Below, in pieces: positions 6,754 through 11,817 of a stretch of 13,200 bases of DNA. Position 1 is the first letter of the stretch; each line of letters begins with the position of its first letter. The notes under the pieces were generated by a model. The model was not told the origin of the DNA, made no database searches, and was given only the letters and a program-made list of their open reading frames with translations. The position numbers and the translations under genes were made by a program. Origin of the DNA: Candidatus Bathyarchaeota archaeon (GTDB taxonomy: Archaea > Thermoproteota > Bathyarchaeia > TCS64); the NCBI GenBank assembly GCA_030601645.1, contig JAUWBQ010000026.1, positions 1 through 13,200 of the forward strand, read 5' to 3'.

Positions 6754-6784
6754 GCCTCCTTGGCGTATCAGTTAGGGAGGGAAA

Positions 6785-6795
6785 GGTTTTAAAAA
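6785..6795 (-). promoter_or_regulatory. TATA-like promoter of trpS
   Basis: TTTTTAAAACC on the minus strand predicts transcription starting near 6766, just before the AAGGAGG and mini-ORF. A second A/T element (CTTTAAAGG, about 6801-6809) is less well placed. Confidence 0.5.
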
Positions 6796-6829
6796 CTTAC
6801 CTTTAAAGGGCAGGCGGCTCAGCGGGGCG

Positions 6830-7378
6830 TCACTCGAGGTCCTTGGCCATGATGACGTCGTCGATATACTCGCCGTCCCTGAGATGGTGGCGGGGAATCC
6901 TGCCCACCTCCCGGTAGCCCGCCTTCTCGTAGACGTGGATGGCCCTCTCATTGGTGGCGAAGACGTTCAGAGTCATCACCTCGATTCCCAGCCGGCGGGC
7001 CTGGTCCTCCGCCTCCCTCATGAGCTCCGAGCCGATGCCTAGATCCCTGTAATCCCTGGCGAGGGAGATACCTAGGACCCCGACGTGGCTCGACCGGCCC
7101 CCCTTCGGATACACCTGGACCTAGCCCACGAACCTTCCGTCGACCTCGGCGACGATGCCCACTCCCTGATCCTTCTCAACCCTTGAGAGGTACCCGGCGA
7201 GCCAGTCGACCTCCTCGTCCCGGGTCATCTTCCTGTTAACGGTGATCTCTACACCCTCGTCCACCAGGGCGTTTATGAACTCTAGCATGTCGTCGAGTTC
7301 CGACCACCGGGGCGCCCTCAGAGCGATCTCCCTGCCGTCTTTTGCCTGAAACATCCTGAAGAACGTCCCAGCTTTCAT
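6830..7378 (-). pseudogene. GNAT family N-acetyltransferase interrupted by an in-frame TAG
   Basis: One reading frame of 183 codons encodes a GNAT acetyltransferase, except that codon 86 (7121-7123) is TAG. Before it the frame reads KMTRDEEVDWLAGYL...GVGIVAEVDGRFVG; after it VQVYPKGGRSSHVGVLGISL, then acetyl-CoA motif A YRDLGIGSELMREAE and motif B RAIHVYEKAGYREVGR. Both halves are in the same frame and match consecutive GNAT strands, so the amber codon replaces one residue between two beta strands. The ATG at 7378 has GGTGAGG close upstream and a TATA-like element at 7411-7421; an upstream in-frame GTG is at 7387. Family members acetylate amino groups of proteins, polyamines or antibiotics; the substrate is unknown. 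It may be a recent pseudogene, a sequencing error or a pyrrolysine/readthrough codon. TAG is an ordinary stop for three other genes in the window. The frame ends in TGA. Confidence 0.8.
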
Positions 7379-7710
7379 GGACCTCACCGATGAATCCAGC
7401 TCGCTTCGGAATTATAATATGACCGATTTGTTGAATCTATGAAAAAGAGGGGGGGGGAGGATCAGTCCAAATGTTCTCTCCTCTTGGGCGCTCATCGGAG
7501 GGTCACACGCTTGCCCGTCGCGGCATGGGTTATTGACTCCGAAGTAGGTGGTGTGATCGACTGTCCTCTCCAAGCGGTGAGAGAAGGAGAAGTGGGCGAT
7601 GTGCGTGTTCGCATCGACGCGCGTCGTTAATAAATATTTCATCCATGCAGTATATAGTTGAGTGTGGATATCTATATATAATCCATCTTCTTAGGGGTTT
7701 AATGATATTC
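7379..7710. other. Intergenic region with divergent promoters and an uncertain frame
   Basis: These 332 bases separate the GNAT frame from the AbrB-PhoU gene. TATA-like sequences lie at 7411-7421 (for GNAT, -) and 7671-7684 (for AbrB-PhoU, +). A 12-base perfect palindrome, CGACGCGCGTCG, is at 7615-7626, and a run of nine G at 7449-7457. A minus-strand frame at 7412-7642 (76 codons) has coding-like codon use in its first half and the phrase HFSFSHRL followed by YFGVNNP, faintly like the start of 6-pyruvoyl-tetrahydropterin synthases, but the expected continuation is missing. I cannot support a functional gene. Confidence 0.5.
7671..7684 (+). promoter_or_regulatory. TATA box of the AbrB-PhoU gene
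   Basis: TCTATATATAATCC predicts a transcription start at about 7702-7705, so translation begins at the ATG at 7711 (or at 7702). It rules out the longer frame beginning at 7645, whose first codons would be the promoter itself. Confidence 0.65.
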
Positions 7711-8760
7711 ATGGACAGCCAACCTTCGGAGGAGCTCAGGAAGATCCAGCTGACCGGGGGCTCCACGTTCATCGTCTCCCTCCCCAAAGACTGGGTGAAG
7801 AAGGTAGGGCTGGGCAAGGGGAGCGTCGTGAGCATCACCCAGCTGGACGACCTCACCCTCTGCGTGCAGCCCAAGGACAGCAGGAAGGAGGAGGATGCCA
7901 AGAAGGCGATCATAACCGTCACCGACGATATGTCCCCGGAGAACGTCACGAGGAGGGTGATCTCCGCGTACCTCGTGGGGTACAACATCATCCAGCTGAG
8001 GAATCTCTCGAAGCGTATCGATCCCTCCCAGAGGTATGCGGTGAAGGATTTCACCCGGAAGAAGCTGGTGGGAACGGAGATCCTTTCGGATCTGCCTAGG
8101 GAGTTGACCCTACAGGTCCTGCTGAGCCATACGGAACTCTCGGTGAAGGACGCCCTGCGGAGGATGTGCATCATCGCCGCCTCCATGCACCGGGATGCGG
8201 TGAGCACCTTGGCCGCGGATGATTCGCAGTTGGCGCGGGAGATCGTGGGAATGGACGACGAGGTGGACCGGTTCGGCCTGTACATCATCAGGCTGCTGAA
8301 GGCTGCGGTGGTCAACACGGGGATCCTCAGGGAGATCGGCCTCGGGTCTCCGAGGGAGAGCCTGGGGTACAGGCTGATCACCAAGTCGGTGGAGCGGATG
8401 GCGGACCACGCGGTGAAGATCGCTGAGAACAGCCTGGCCCTGACCTTGATGACGTTGGACGATGAGGTCCTCTCGGAGCTCCGGGCGGTGAGCGATGCGG
8501 CGGTGAGGGTGTTCGAGGACGCCGTGGACTCGCTGTTCGAGGGGGACTACTCGACGGCGGAGGGGGTGATGACGGTGGCGCTGGAGGGGAGGAACAGGGA
8601 GGCGGAGATCGTCCAGATGATCATCAAGAATGCGCCCCCGAAGGACGTGCCTGAGCTGAGGCTTATCCTTGAGAGCATCCTGAGGACGGCGGAGTACGGG
8701 GCGGACATCGCGGAGGTGGTGCTGAACATGACCGTGGAGAGCGAGATCGGGCGGGGATAG
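7711..8760 (+). CDS. AbrB-PhoU domain regulatory protein
   Basis: The 349-residue protein begins with an AbrB/SpoVT-type swapped-hairpin DNA-binding domain, RKIQLTGGSTFIVSLPKDWVKKVGLGKGSVVSI (about 10-42). Two helical PhoU-like repeats follow: the first around MDDEVDRFGLYIIRLLKAA (181-199), and the second including KSVERMADHAVKIAEN (225-240) and ILRTAEYGADIAEVVLN (323-339). The acidic EXXXD-type motifs that bind metal clusters in PhoU are recognisable in both parts. This domain pair is common in archaea and is usually annotated as a phosphate-uptake regulator, but no pst transport genes are nearby, so phosphate regulation is only a family-based guess. The TATA box at 7671-7684 supports a leaderless or nearly leaderless start at the ATG 7711. 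It ends in TAG, just before a tRNA gene with its own promoter. Confidence 0.88.
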   Translation: MDSQPSEELRKIQLTGGSTFIVSLPKDWVKKVGLGKGSVVSITQLDDLTLCVQPKDSRKEEDAKKAIITVTDDMSPENVTRRVISAYLVGYNIIQLRNLSKRIDPSQRYAVKDFTRKKLVGTEILSDLPRELTLQVLLSHTELSVKDALRRMCIIAASMHRDAVSTLAADDSQLAREIVGMDDEVDRFGLYIIRLLKAAVVNTGILREIGLGSPRESLGYRLITKSVERMADHAVKIAENSLALTLMTLDDEVLSELRAVSDAAVRVFEDAVDSLFEGDYSTAEGVMTVALEGRNREAEIVQMIIKNAPPKDVPELRLILESILRTAEYGADIAEVVLNMTVESEIGRG

Positions 8761-8768
8761 CCCAGATC

Positions 8769-8778
8769 GTTTTTAAGC
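8769..8778 (+). promoter_or_regulatory. TATA box of the tRNA-Pro gene
   Basis: GTTTTTAAGC is centred about 34 bases before the mature 5' end at 8808, giving initiation near 8799 and a short 5' leader for RNase P, as expected for an archaeal tRNA gene. Confidence 0.6.
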
Positions 8779-8807
8779 CCTGATCCCGCCGTGTTTAGAT
8801 CGTCTGG

Positions 8808-8886
8808 GGGGTCGTGGTCCAGCTTGGTCTAAGATTCGCGGCTCGGGTCCGCGAGATCCCCGGTTCGAATCCGGGCGACCCCACCA
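8808..8886 (+). tRNA. tRNA-Pro (anticodon CGG)
   Basis: A full cloverleaf can be folded. The acceptor stem GGGGTCG/CGACCCC (8808-8814 with 8876-8882) is perfect. The anticodon stem CGCGG/CCGCG (8837-8841 with 8849-8853) encloses the loop CTCGGGT with anticodon CGG at 8844-8846, which reads CCG proline codons. The T arm is CCCGG TTCGAAT CCGGG (8859-8875). The D arm has the usual weak archaeal pairing, with one C-A mismatch. The discriminator is A8883 and CCA is encoded (8884-8886). There is no intron. TTTT follows directly and may terminate transcription. An A+T-rich restriction-modification block begins just downstream, consistent with tRNA genes being integration sites. Confidence 0.95.
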
Positions 8887-9103
8887 TTTTGAACGGCTCA
8901 TAATTGTGGTCGCTCATAGTGGTTTTTCTAGGTAAGGGCCGTGTTTTATTAAACGGGGATCGAATCGTGGAGTAAGTTCCAACTCCCGATGTGTTATTCC
9001 CCCAATGAGTTTGATGGATAGACAGTTAGTGTTTGGGATAAGCACCAATTTCTTCGGTGTTTATTTCCACACGTACTAGGTTTAAAGAAACTAAAGGAAA
9101 GAC

Positions 9104-9112
9104 TTCTAAAAG
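9104..9112 (+). promoter_or_regulatory. Possible TATA element of the restriction endonuclease gene
   Basis: TTCTAAAAG lies about 25 bases before the ATG at 9133, which has no Shine-Dalgarno, so a leaderless mRNA is plausible. An alternative TTTAAAG is at 9081-9087. The rest of 8887-9103 shows no gene. Confidence 0.35.
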
Positions 9113-9132
9113 CTCAGGCACTACTCAACTTT

Positions 9133-9942
9133 ATGAAAGAGAGATCCACGAGTTACGAACGCCCGCCGGATTCACGGCCCGAATTAATTGAACGCTTAAA
9201 AGAATTGCACGAGATAGGGTGGATCCAAACTAGGAAACAATTCAACGATGGTCTTGTCGGGAATACTTTAGAGGATTTCTTAGGCATCGAGGAAAACAAC
9301 ATTACTTTGCCCGATGCCGGAAGATATGAACTGAAAGCTCAAAGGTTGGGGACCGGTTCGTTGACAACCCTTTTACATTTTGATCCGTATCCCAGGAGGC
9401 CCAAGAGCGTGGTCGCCCATTATTTGGGACCGGTTTATGGGTGGCCGCACGAGACGATACCGGACGAGTGGAGTTTCAGAGTCACGATGTATGGAAAAGG
9501 GTATACTAACAGGGGATTCAAGATAGCAGTGGATCCAATACGAAACAGGCTGCTTGTGACGTTTGATCCGAACGAAGTGGCTCCGGATAAGCAAGACTGG
9601 TTAAAAGAAGTTTTGAGGAAAAGCGGGGGCAGGTTTGACCCGATTCCCCATTGGCCGTTGGATGAGTTGAAGAGGCGTCTAGAGAAAAAGCTCCCTAACA
9701 CGGTATACGTACACGCAGTTTCCCGTAAGACGGGATCTGGGTACGAGGAGTTTCGATACGACCAGGCAACAGTTTATGAGGGAATAGATTGGGATAAAAT
9801 ATTGGCTGGTCTGTCTTCCGGTCAAGTGTATGTGGATTTTGATGCGAGAACTGGGCACAACCACGGCACGAAGTTTAGGATAAGACAGGGAACCCTGAAT
9901 CAGTTCTACGCCAACATGGTGGAAATATTTGGCCCAACTTGA
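9133..9942 (+). CDS. Type II restriction endonuclease, MvaI/BcnI family
   Basis: This 269-residue protein carries the signature of monomeric MvaI/BcnI-type endonucleases: GNTLEDFLGIEENN (43-56) followed by LPDAGRYELKAQR (59-71). The catalytic triad D61-X4-E66-X-K68 has the same spacing as D50/E55/K57 of MvaI. The remainder (HYLGPVYGWP, TMYGKGYTNRGFKIAVD, TGHNHGTKFRIRQGTLNQFYANM) fits the DNA-binding part of such enzymes. Family members cut short CC-centred sites (MvaI CCWGG, BcnI CCSGG); the specificity of this one cannot be read. It is convergent with a methyltransferase gene whose stop is 9 bases from its own, forming a complete R-M system that would cut unmodified incoming DNA. Base composition is clearly more A+T rich than the flanking genes and the block follows a tRNA gene, so horizontal acquisition is likely. 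No truncation is seen. Confidence 0.85.
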   Translation: MKERSTSYERPPDSRPELIERLKELHEIGWIQTRKQFNDGLVGNTLEDFLGIEENNITLPDAGRYELKAQRLGTGSLTTLLHFDPYPRRPKSVVAHYLGPVYGWPHETIPDEWSFRVTMYGKGYTNRGFKIAVDPIRNRLLVTFDPNEVAPDKQDWLKEVLRKSGGRFDPIPHWPLDELKRRLEKKLPNTVYVHAVSRKTGSGYEEFRYDQATVYEGIDWDKILAGLSSGQVYVDFDARTGHNHGTKFRIRQGTLNQFYANMVEIFGPT

Positions 9943-9951
9943 GGGTGTGAA

Positions 9952-10851
9952 CTAAGGCGGGGGCCGCCAGAAATCCATGATGTACTCGAAGGTCACGCCC
10001 ATCGTGATGTAATTACTGGGCCAACCAAATATTCCGACCCGGTTAACTATGTTTGTTCTGTCCCAGATTATGATGTTTCTCAGCTCAAACCCTGCGTCTT
10101 CGACGGCCTCGATCACGTAGACGTGGAGAGGGATCCGGGCGTTATTCCACCAGAAATCTGGAACGTTAATGACGTTATGACCCTTTATTTTCATTAATGG
10201 CAGTATTTCCGAGTATATCTCTGTTAATGCCTTCTTGTATTCTATGATGTCATAAGTGCCTAAATCTCGTGGATCTTGGCTGTATTGTTCCACCTTCATG
10301 TATTGCTCGTTTCTTCTATCTTTGCCCCTTCTGCTCTTGTTTTTTCTTTTCCTGTTCAACAAATTTGCATACGGCGGCGATGTGATAGACAGGGCGACGG
10401 TTTCTTCATCCAGGTAATCAGATATGTTTCTCGCATCGTCCCAAACGGCCATTTGTTTGGTGTGAGACACTAGTTTTTGTTGGGACAGCCTGGATTCGCT
10501 GAGCTCGACATACTCTTTCTTTAGATCGAATCCCAAGGCGTTTCTGTCGAGGTCGCGAGCGGCGACCAACACGGTCCCTGATCCTACGAAGGGATCGATC
10601 ACCAGTTCACCTTTATGGGTGAAAAGTTCAACGCATTTCTTTGCCAGGGCTATGGGAAAAGTGGCGGGGTGTAGGTTTTTATCCCTGATGTCTCTGCCTT
10701 CATAATAAAACTGCCAAACGCCGATTTGCGCTTTTATCCATTCCTTCGCTGTCAAGCAGTTTAAATGATTGTCTGGACATTCGCATGTTTTCGAGAATCC
10801 GACTTTTAGTATTTCATTGGGTTTTTCTATTGTCGTTGAGACACCGGACAT
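9952..10851 (-). CDS. DNA methyltransferase, TSPPY-type (probable N4-cytosine), partner of the MvaI-like endonuclease
   Basis: The 299-residue protein contains SAM-binding motif X (HPATFPIALA, 61-70), motif I (VIDPFVGSGTVLVAA, 84-98), motif II (NALGFDLKKEYVEL, 104-117) and the catalytic motif IV TSPPYANLL (157-165). TSPPY is typical of N4-cytosine methyltransferases, though some adenine enzymes use related motifs. The order X-I-II-IV means the SAM region precedes the catalytic region, and the part after motif IV, including a very basic stretch (166-183), is probably the DNA-recognition region. An N-terminal cluster C23, C25, C32 is unusual. The ATG at 10851 has an A/T-rich promoter (about 10879-10890) and ends next to the convergent endonuclease stop. 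It would protect host sites from that enzyme. Composition is A+T rich like its partner and unlike the surrounding genes. Confidence 0.87.
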   Translation of the reverse strand: MSGVSTTIEKPNEILKVGFSKTCECPDNHLNCLTAKEWIKAQIGVWQFYYEGRDIRDKNLHPATFPIALAKKCVELFTHKGELVIDPFVGSGTVLVAARDLDRNALGFDLKKEYVELSESRLSQQKLVSHTKQMAVWDDARNISDYLDEETVALSITSPPYANLLNRKRKNKSRRGKDRRNEQYMKVEQYSQDPRDLGTYDIIEYKKALTEIYSEILPLMKIKGHNVINVPDFWWNNARIPLHVYVIEAVEDAGFELRNIIIWDRTNIVNRVGIFGWPSNYITMGVTFEYIMDFWRPPP

Positions 10852-10878
10852 ATAACCATGTCCCTCTAAGTAAGTCTT

Positions 10879-10890
10879 CCATATTAAATC
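10879..10890 (-). promoter_or_regulatory. TATA-like promoter of the methyltransferase gene
   Basis: GATTTAATATGG on the minus strand is about 34 bases from the ATG at 10851, giving a leader of around 8 bases. I see no gene in 10891-11045. Confidence 0.45.
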
Positions 10891-11015
10891 TTGTTTTTAA
10901 CGTTGATATGCGGTCCCCGACACGCCTCAATGTTCTTTGATATGGCTCACCGGAGAGAATGGAAGCACATACAAGCGCGTGTAGGTTTGTGCAACGCGAA
11001 GCACGCCTGATCAAA

Positions 11016-11025
11016 CTTATTTTTG
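11016..11025 (+). promoter_or_regulatory. TATA-like promoter of the truncated methyltransferase
   Basis: CTTATTTTTG is about 25-30 bases before the ATG at 11046, indicating a leaderless transcript even though the gene is truncated. Confidence 0.4.
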
Positions 11026-11045
11026 AGAGACAGTAAATTCAAATC

Positions 11046-11237
11046 ATGCCCGTATACGACGAGCCAATCTACTACGAGATCGCCTTCAGCTTCGTGGACG
11101 CCGAGAAACAGGTGGACCTCTTCGAGGAGTTCATCGAGGCACACTCCAGAATAGAAGTGAAGAAGTTCCCCGACATCGGCTGCGGCCCGGCGGCGTCAGT
11201 GATAGCCCCGCAGATGTCGTCCTCCGAGCCCCTTTAG
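11046..11237 (+). pseudogene. Truncated class I SAM-dependent methyltransferase (N-terminal remnant)
   Basis: The 63-codon frame reads like the beginning of a small-molecule or protein methyltransferase: MPVYDEPIYYEIAFSF, a helix (VDAEKQVDLFEEFIEAHS), then KFPDIGCGPA, the SAM-binding motif I (DIGCGP). Immediately after motif I the sequence becomes unlike any methyltransferase and ends in TAG; about three quarters of a normal enzyme is missing, and I could not find the remainder in other frames as far as 11350. Codon use is G+C rich like the chromosomal genes, in contrast to the restriction-modification block upstream. The promoter looks intact. It is most likely a gene truncated by deletion or by the rearrangement that placed the R-M cassette here; a functional short protein is unlikely. 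Confidence 0.6.
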
Positions 11238-11247
11238 GGACCACGAC

Positions 11248-11346
11248 TTACTCGTAGGCGGATGGGTCTAGGTATTTGCAGAATCTCGCGGATTGCATCG
11301 CGCAGGGGACACGCCACCAGAGTGAAACGATCTTGGACTTGCTCAT
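11248..11346 (-). CDS. Possible small protein, 32 aa, Trp/Cys-containing
   Basis: A minus-strand frame starts at ATG 11346 and ends in TAA. It encodes MSKSKIVSLWWRVPCAMQ followed by SARFCKYLDPSAYE: a basic, aromatic N-terminal half with adjacent Trp residues, and two cysteines eight residues apart. Codons are coding-like (AAG, ATC, CTC, GTC, CCC, TGC, TTC, TAC). A clear TATA-like TTTTTTAATAG at 11366-11376 is centred 25 bases before the ATG, exactly right for leaderless translation. I do not recognise a family. It is convergent with the truncated methyltransferase, with 10 bases between the stops. The short length keeps confidence moderate. Confidence 0.4.
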   Translation of the reverse strand: MSKSKIVSLWWRVPCAMQSARFCKYLDPSAYE

Positions 11347-11365
11347 CTGAGAACCTCGTGAAAGT

Positions 11366-11376
11366 CTATTAAAAAA
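11366..11376 (-). promoter_or_regulatory. TATA-like box of the 32-aa frame
   Basis: TTTTTTAATAG is placed about 25 bases before ATG 11346. The same T-run could instead contribute to termination of the AbrB gene transcribed toward it. Confidence 0.4.
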
Positions 11377-11406
11377 TGTCAGTTCGGCACGCGCCAATGA
11401 GAACGT

Positions 11407-11424
11407 GGGGGGTACGTACCCCCC
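11407..11424. repeat. 18-base perfect palindrome
   Basis: GGGGGGTACGTACCCCCC is fully self-complementary. It starts 7 bases after the stop of the small AbrB-like gene (minus strand), with a T-run about 30 bases further on, so it may be a terminator stem or a binding site for a dimeric protein. Confidence 0.6.
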
Positions 11425-11431
11425 CTGTTGG

Positions 11432-11641
11432 TTATTGTGTGCTTGGTTTTTTCTCTATTCCTAGAATCGTGTCGATTCTCTCTTTTGAATCAGTTCTCTT
11501 CACAATCATAGAACCGTTGGTCAAACCGACATCGAGAACATCCCCCTCTTTTATTCCGAGGGCCTGGGCGACGGGCTTGGGTATCGTCATCCTTAGGCTG
11601 TTACCGATCTTGACGACTTTCACGGGAATGGTTAAGGGCAT
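11432..11641 (-). CDS. AbrB/MazE/SpoVT family DNA-binding protein
   Basis: The roughly 69-residue protein is a single swapped-hairpin AbrB domain: PVKVVKIGNSLRMTIPKPVAQALGIKEGDVLDVGL, then a short charged tail. Such proteins bind DNA as dimers and act as transition-state regulators, antitoxins of MazF or VapC toxins, or repressors. No toxin gene is adjacent on either side, so the antitoxin assignment is not supported; autonomous regulation is more likely. The start is uncertain: the ATG at 11641 is used here, but in-frame GTG codons at 11650 and 11647 would add two or three residues. A TATA-like element (about 11668-11677) puts transcription initiation near 11648, favouring a leaderless or nearly leaderless mRNA. 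The palindrome at 11407-11424 follows the stop codon and may terminate the transcript. Confidence 0.8.
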   Translation of the reverse strand: MPLTIPVKVVKIGNSLRMTIPKPVAQALGIKEGDVLDVGLTNGSMIVKRTDSKERIDTILGIEKKPSTQ

Positions 11642-11667
11642 TTTCACCACCAGATTGTTGTATATCC

Positions 11668-11677
11668 AAAAATTATA
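11668..11677 (-). promoter_or_regulatory. TATA box of the small AbrB gene
   Basis: TATAATTTTT on the minus strand gives initiation close to 11648, within a few bases of the possible start codons. Confidence 0.45.
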
Positions 11678-11721
11678 CTCAATAATAAGTGTATCTTGAA
11701 GTTATACCAAGTGTAATAATC

Positions 11722-11817
11722 ATGTGTATGAAGCCGAAGCTCCGCGAAAAGCCCTGGAAGCCGGCCACGCGCAACCGTTATACAATCATCAAACCCTTCA
11801 ATCAAGGAAGATCATGA
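11722..11817 (+). CDS. Doubtful 31-codon basic frame overlapping the peptidase start
   Basis: The frame starts at ATG 11722, encodes a basic peptide (MCMKPKLREKPWKPATRNRY and 11 more residues) and ends in a TGA that overlaps the peptidase ATG (ATGA). G+C-rich codons in its middle contrast with the A/T-rich flank, but the probable peptidase TATA box lies inside it and there is no good promoter or ribosome site. It may be the end of a decayed gene. Confidence 0.2.
   Translation: MCMKPKLREKPWKPATRNRYTIIKPFNQGRS
11777..11786 (+). promoter_or_regulatory. TATA-like promoter of the M28 peptidase gene
   Basis: CGTTATACAA is about 33 bases before the ATG at 11814. A purine-rich AAGGAAGA just before the ATG may serve as ribosome-binding sequence. 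Confidence 0.45.

Noticed and set aside
4258..7123. Genome-wide reassignment of TAG to a sense codon
   Set aside because: TAG ends the peroxiredoxin, the 116-aa gene and AbrB-PhoU exactly where their families or neighbours require, so TAG works as stop at least for these.
7645..7710. Longer AbrB-PhoU start at 7645
   Set aside because: The codons 7671-7684 are a near-perfect TATA box, so this part is most likely not transcribed.
8859..11400. Attachment-site direct repeat of the tRNA-Pro 3' end flanking the R-M block
   Set aside because: Reading to 11400, I found no convincing copy of the TTCGAAT/CCGGGCGACCCC end.
11432..11641. MazE-type antitoxin of a toxin-antitoxin pair
   Set aside because: No PIN-domain or MazF-like toxin frame adjoins it on either side.
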